Shown: positions 6,882-10,012 of the stretch, one piece after another
How positions within the stretch are numbered: the first letter of the stretch is position 1
Layout of the letters: each line of letters starts with the position of its first letter
Source of the DNA: Lachnospiraceae bacterium
GTDB lineage: Bacteria; Bacillota; Clostridia; Lachnospirales; Lachnospiraceae
Reading direction: 5' to 3'
Assembly (NCBI GenBank): GCA_017473665.1
Contig: JAFUKK010000185.1
Location: 1 to 10,012 of the forward strand
DNA: 10,012 bases
Made by a program: the position numbers and the translations under genes
Notes under the pieces: model-generated
The model's input: only the letters and a program-made list of their open reading frames with translations
The model's database searches: none
Told to the model about the DNA's origin: nothing

Positions 6882-6886
6882 GGAGG
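6882..6886 (+). promoter_or_regulatory. Ribosome binding site that fixes the start of the solute-binding protein
   Basis: GGAGG lies 5 bases before ATG 6892. An in-frame ATG at 6880 overlaps this site and has none of its own, so 6892 is the start; the protein then begins MKDSVKK, a normal charged N-region of an export signal. Confidence 0.8.
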
Positions 6887-6891
6887 CGTTT

Positions 6892-9840
6892 ATGAAAGAC
6901 TCTGTAAAGAAAATCTTATTATTAGGCGGCGTAGCGTTGTTCATCGTGGTGATTTATCTGATTAACGGACTCACCACGCCCGCAGATTATCGCGAGAAAT
7001 ATGAAGGCTATGACCTGAGCGCAGATGCTGAGGGTGCCACCAGAGAGGGTACATATACCCGCTATTTGGCTGCCCACACAGACGCAAACTATCCGCAGAA
7101 GAATGTGGAAGTATCCCTTTTTGACTATACTAAGGGGGAAGGTGTTGCAAAGAACACCGAATATGATATGGAGGCTCTTTACACAGATGCAGAGTCTTTT
7201 GTCACCTGGGAGATTGATATTCCCGAAAGCGGTTTCTACAATATAGAGATGAAGTATATGACCGTAGCATCCAGAGGTGTGGATGTGGAGCGCGCGTTCT
7301 ACATCAATGGAGAACTGCCCTTTGAGGATGCTGAGAACATCACCTTTGGCAGACAGTGGATTGATGGTGCACCTGTAAAGGTTGACAATCAGGGCAATGA
7401 GATCCGTCCTACCCAGATTGAGAAGTATACCTGGCAGACTGCATTTTTCCTGGATGAAATGGGCTATATTTCCGAACCTTACACCTTCTATTTTGAAAAG
7501 GGTAAGAATACCATTTCCCTGAAGGCGATTAATGAGCCTGTAATTATTGGCGAGCTGACTGTAAAGGGCGTGCAGGAGCTTGATACATACGAAGAATATC
7601 TGGCAAAGGTAAACGGCAAGGAAGCTACCGGCGAGGGGCTGACCCACCTGGAGATTATTGAGGGTGAGAAGTCTACCGTTCGTTCTGATGCTTCTTTATA
7701 TGCAAAGTATGACCGTTCTTCACCTACCACCAGTCCATACAGTGTTATGAATACTGTACTGAACTATACCGGCGGTGACGCTTGGCGTCTGCCCGGTCAG
7801 TGGATTGAATGGGAGTTTAGCGTGCCTGAGGATGGTTATTACAATATTACCATGAAAGGCCGTCAGAATTACCAGAGAGGTAGTGTTTCCAGCAGAAGCA
7901 TCTACATCGACGGAGAGATTCCTTTTAAGGAAGTAAAGACCGTTACCTTTGATTATAATAATGATTGGGATACAGTGACTGTTTCCGATGAAGAGGGTAA
8001 TCCCTACAAGTTCTATTTAGAGGCAGGTGATCATACCATCCGTCTGGAAGCGACCATGGGCGAGATTGGTCCTATTCTGGAGCGTTTGGAGGATTCCACC
8101 TTCCGTTTGAATCAGATTTACCGTAAGCTTTTGGTATATGTAGGCGCTACACCTGATAAATACAGAGATTACAAGGTGGACCAGAAATACCCTGAAGTAA
8201 TGGAGGCTATGGAACTGGAGTCCAGACGTCTGTACCAGCTGGTAGATGAGGTGGTAGAGATTACCGGTCAGAAAGCTGATAAGATTGCTACCGCACAGAC
8301 CCTGGCAGTACAGCTGGAAAGATTTATTGAAAAGCCTGAGCGAATTACACTGGAGTTTACCACCTTTAAGGATAATGTTACTGCCCTTGGTACTGCTGCA
8401 CTGAGCATGAGCGAGACCAAGATGGATATTGACTATCTGGTGGTAAGTGGTGTGGATGCTGAGGTAGAAGTGGAAAAGGCCAACTTCTTCAGCAGCGCAT
8501 GGCATGAGATTAAGTCCTTCGTGGCATCCTTTATCGTGGATTACGATGCGGTGGGTGATGTATATGAAGGTGCAGAGGCGGCAGAGGCTATCAAGGTATG
8601 GGTGCTCACCGGCCGTGACCAGGGTACTATTTTAAAGACCATGGTGGATGATACATTTACTCCCAATACTGGTGTTAAAGTAAATGTGGAAATCGTAGAT
8701 GCGGGCTCTTTGCTGAATGCGGTATTGGCAGGTCGTGGACCCGAGGTGGTATTATCCATCGGTGCAGATCAGCCTGTAAACTATGCGCTGCGTAATGCGG
8801 CAGAGGATTTGACTCAGTTTGAAGATATTTATGAAGTGCTGGAGCCCTACTCCGAAAGCTCTTATGAGCAGTATAGTTTGGATGGACATATTTACGCATT
8901 GCCCGAGACTCAGATGTTCAATGTAATGTTTTATCGTAAGGACGTTCTGGCAGAGCTGGGCTTAGAGGTTCCCCAGACCTGGCAGGAGTTGATTGAGATG
9001 CTACCCACTATTCAGGGCAAGAACATGACGGTGGCGATTCCTACCGCAGGCGGTTCCAATACCTCCGCTGCAGGTTCCACAGCCATTGCATCTACCACAC
9101 CTGACTTGTCCATGTACTTCAGCTTGCTGTTCCAGTATGGCGGAGATTTGTACAATGAGGCAGGTACCAAGACTATTGTAGATAATGAGGCGGGTGTAGA
9201 AGCATTCTCCGATTACTGTAAGTATTTTACGGATTATGGTATTCCTACCATTTACGACTTTGTCAGCCGTTTCCGTTCCGGTGAAATGCCCATTGGTATT
9301 ACCAGCTACACCTTATATAATACGTTAGTAGTATCCGCTCCCGAAATCAGAGGCCTCTGGGATTTCACTTTGATTCCCGGTACCGAGAAGGTGGATGAAA
9401 ACGGCAATACCTACATCGACAGATCCGATTTTATTACCGGTTCTGCTACTATGATGATTAAGACCGAAGATGAAGTACTCAAGCAGAATGCTTGGGAGTT
9501 CATGAAGTGGTGGGCAGATGCAGATACCCAGGTGCGTTTCGGCCGTGAAATAGAGGCTCTCCTTGGTTCTTCTGCAAGATATGCAACCGCCAACAGAGAT
9601 GCATTTGTGCAGCTGGCATGGAGTGCTGAGCAGATTGATGTACTGGCTGAGCAGTGGGATCAGACCGTAGGTATCCGAGAGGTACCCGGTGGTTACTATA
9701 GCGGACGTCATATAACCAACGCGATTCGTAAGATCATTAATGAGAAAGAGGATCCCCGAGAGACGATACTGGATTATGCGATTACCATTAATGATGAGAT
9801 TGTAAAGAAACGAACCGAGTTTGGTATGCCGGTTGAATAG
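6892..9840 (+). CDS. Extracellular solute-binding protein of a CUT1-type sugar ABC transporter, with two tandem carbohydrate-binding-like domains
   Basis: At 982 residues this is more than twice the usual 400-500 of the family. An N-terminal signal or anchor (MKDSVKK, then a hydrophobic run to about residue 27) lacks a lipobox cysteine; the only cysteine is near the C-terminus, so the protein may stay anchored by this helix. Two jelly-roll-like beta domains follow (roughly 60-225 and 265-390), resembling CBM6/CBM35-type folds and sharing G-[FY]-YNI-x-MK (114 and 315) and YI[ND]GE[LI]PF (137 and 338). A mostly helical linker, about 390-565, has the NFFSSAWHEIKSF segment typical of large proteins of this group. 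The binding-protein fold starts near 568 (VWVLTGRDQGTIL) and contains GPEVVLSIG, YALPETQMFNVMFYRKD and a C-terminal WEFMKWWADADTQ region. It probably captures an oligosaccharide outside the cell and delivers it to the permeases that follow. The ligand cannot be named. The AraC-type gene upstream is its likely activator. Confidence 0.9.
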   Translation: MKDSVKKILLLGGVALFIVVIYLINGLTTPADYREKYEGYDLSADAEGATREGTYTRYLAAHTDANYPQKNVEVSLFDYTKGEGVAKNTEYDMEALYTDAESFVTWEIDIPESGFYNIEMKYMTVASRGVDVERAFYINGELPFEDAENITFGRQWIDGAPVKVDNQGNEIRPTQIEKYTWQTAFFLDEMGYISEPYTFYFEKGKNTISLKAINEPVIIGELTVKGVQELDTYEEYLAKVNGKEATGEGLTHLEIIEGEKSTVRSDASLYAKYDRSSPTTSPYSVMNTVLNYTGGDAWRLPGQWIEWEFSVPEDGYYNITMKGRQNYQRGSVSSRSIYIDGEIPFKEVKTVTFDYNNDWDTVTVSDEEGNPYKFYLEAGDHTIRLEATMGEIGPILERLEDSTFRLNQIYRKLLVYVGATPDKYRDYKVDQKYPEVMEAMELESRRLYQLVDEVVEITGQKADKIATAQTLAVQLERFIEKPERITLEFTTFKDNVTALGTAALSMSETKMDIDYLVVSGVDAEVEVEKANFFSSAWHEIKSFVASFIVDYDAVGDVYEGAEAAEAIKVWVLTGRDQGTILKTMVDDTFTPNTGVKVNVEIVDAGSLLNAVLAGRGPEVVLSIGADQPVNYALRNAAEDLTQFEDIYEVLEPYSESSYEQYSLDGHIYALPETQMFNVMFYRKDVLAELGLEVPQTWQELIEMLPTIQGKNMTVAIPTAGGSNTSAAGSTAIASTTPDLSMYFSLLFQYGGDLYNEAGTKTIVDNEAGVEAFSDYCKYFTDYGIPTIYDFVSRFRSGEMPIGITSYTLYNTLVVSAPEIRGLWDFTLIPGTEKVDENGNTYIDRSDFITGSATMMIKTEDEVLKQNAWEFMKWWADADTQVRFGREIEALLGSSARYATANRDAFVQLAWSAEQIDVLAEQWDQTVGIREVPGGYYSGRHITNAIRKIINEKEDPRETILDYAITINDEIVKKRTEFGMPVE

Positions 9841-9849
9841 GAGGCTGCA

Positions 9850-10012
9850 ATGAAAGAATATATTAGGAAATATTTTGCTTTGCGTAAGCATAACTTCCAA
9901 GTGGCTGTGAAGAAGGCTAAGAGAAGTAAAATGTGCTATGCATTCCTGGCACCTTACGCGATTATATTTACGGCATTTTATATTTTGCCCGTAATTACAT
10001 CCATTTTCTTCA
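9850..10012 (+). CDS. Sugar ABC transporter permease, MalF/UgpA-like (5' end only)
   Basis: Only the first 54 residues are present before the window ends. ATG 9850 has AGGAGG (9839-9844), which overlaps the upstream stop codon, 5 bases before it, so translation is probably coupled to the binding-protein gene. A basic N-terminal stretch (KKAKRSK) leads into FLAPYAIIFTAFYILPVI, the characteristic first membrane helix of MalF/UgpA-type inner-membrane permeases. It would form the translocation channel with a second (MalG-like) permease expected just downstream. Only the N-terminus is visible, but the motif and position make the call secure. Confidence 0.88.
   Translation, partial: MKEYIRKYFALRKHNFQVAVKKAKRSKMCYAFLAPYAIIFTAFYILPVITSIFF

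Noticed and set aside
6922..7647. Open frame of 241 codons on the minus strand opposite the solute-binding protein
   Set aside because: The plus strand here has a signal segment and repeated domain motifs; the minus frame has neither motifs nor a supported start.

Overview
The window looks like a chromosomal segment from a low-to-moderate-GC Gram-positive anaerobe, most likely a gut-type Clostridia/Lachnospiraceae member. The reasons are strong GGAGG-type ribosome binding sites, near-consensus sigma-A promoters, an ABC ATPase carrying a C-terminal AbrB-like domain, and an AraC regulator divergent from a CUT1-type sugar ABC transporter whose binding protein carries extra carbohydrate-binding-like domains. 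Species-level assignment is not possible from the sequence alone. No rRNA, tRNA, insertion sequence, phage gene or CRISPR array was seen.

Layout. (1) Bases 1-261 are the 3' end of an ABC-transporter ATPase gene with a fused AbrB/SpoVT-like domain, closed by a hairpin terminator at 281-309. (2) A strong promoter at 312-340 drives a compact three-gene operon (402-5563): ABC half-exporter A, a 180-residue DUF1854 protein, and ABC half-exporter B. Both transporters begin with an unusual cytosolic module, a PH-like beta domain followed by a four-cysteine zinc ribbon, ahead of the usual membrane domain and ATPase. The operon ends in a perfect hairpin terminator whose tetraloop contains the stop codon. 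(3) An AraC-family regulator (5601-6536, minus strand) converges on the operon. (4) A 355-base divergent intergenic region (6537-6891) holds a near-perfect promoter for the regulator, an activator-dependent-looking promoter for the other side, A-rich direct repeats that could be operator half-sites, and a structured leader. (5) A 982-residue extracellular solute-binding protein follows (6892-9840), then the start of a MalF-like permease gene cut by the window edge.

How the genes work together. The ABC-DUF1854-ABC operon probably encodes one heterodimeric exporter with a dedicated small accessory protein; its substrate is unknown. Related DUF1854/ABC sets in proteobacteria are, from memory, named for association with cyanophycin metabolism, but no cyanophycin gene is visible here. 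The AraC regulator, binding protein and permease form a conventional sugar-uptake locus in which the regulator probably senses a sugar and activates the divergent transporter genes. The ABC-DUF1854-ABC operon is the least understood part of the window.
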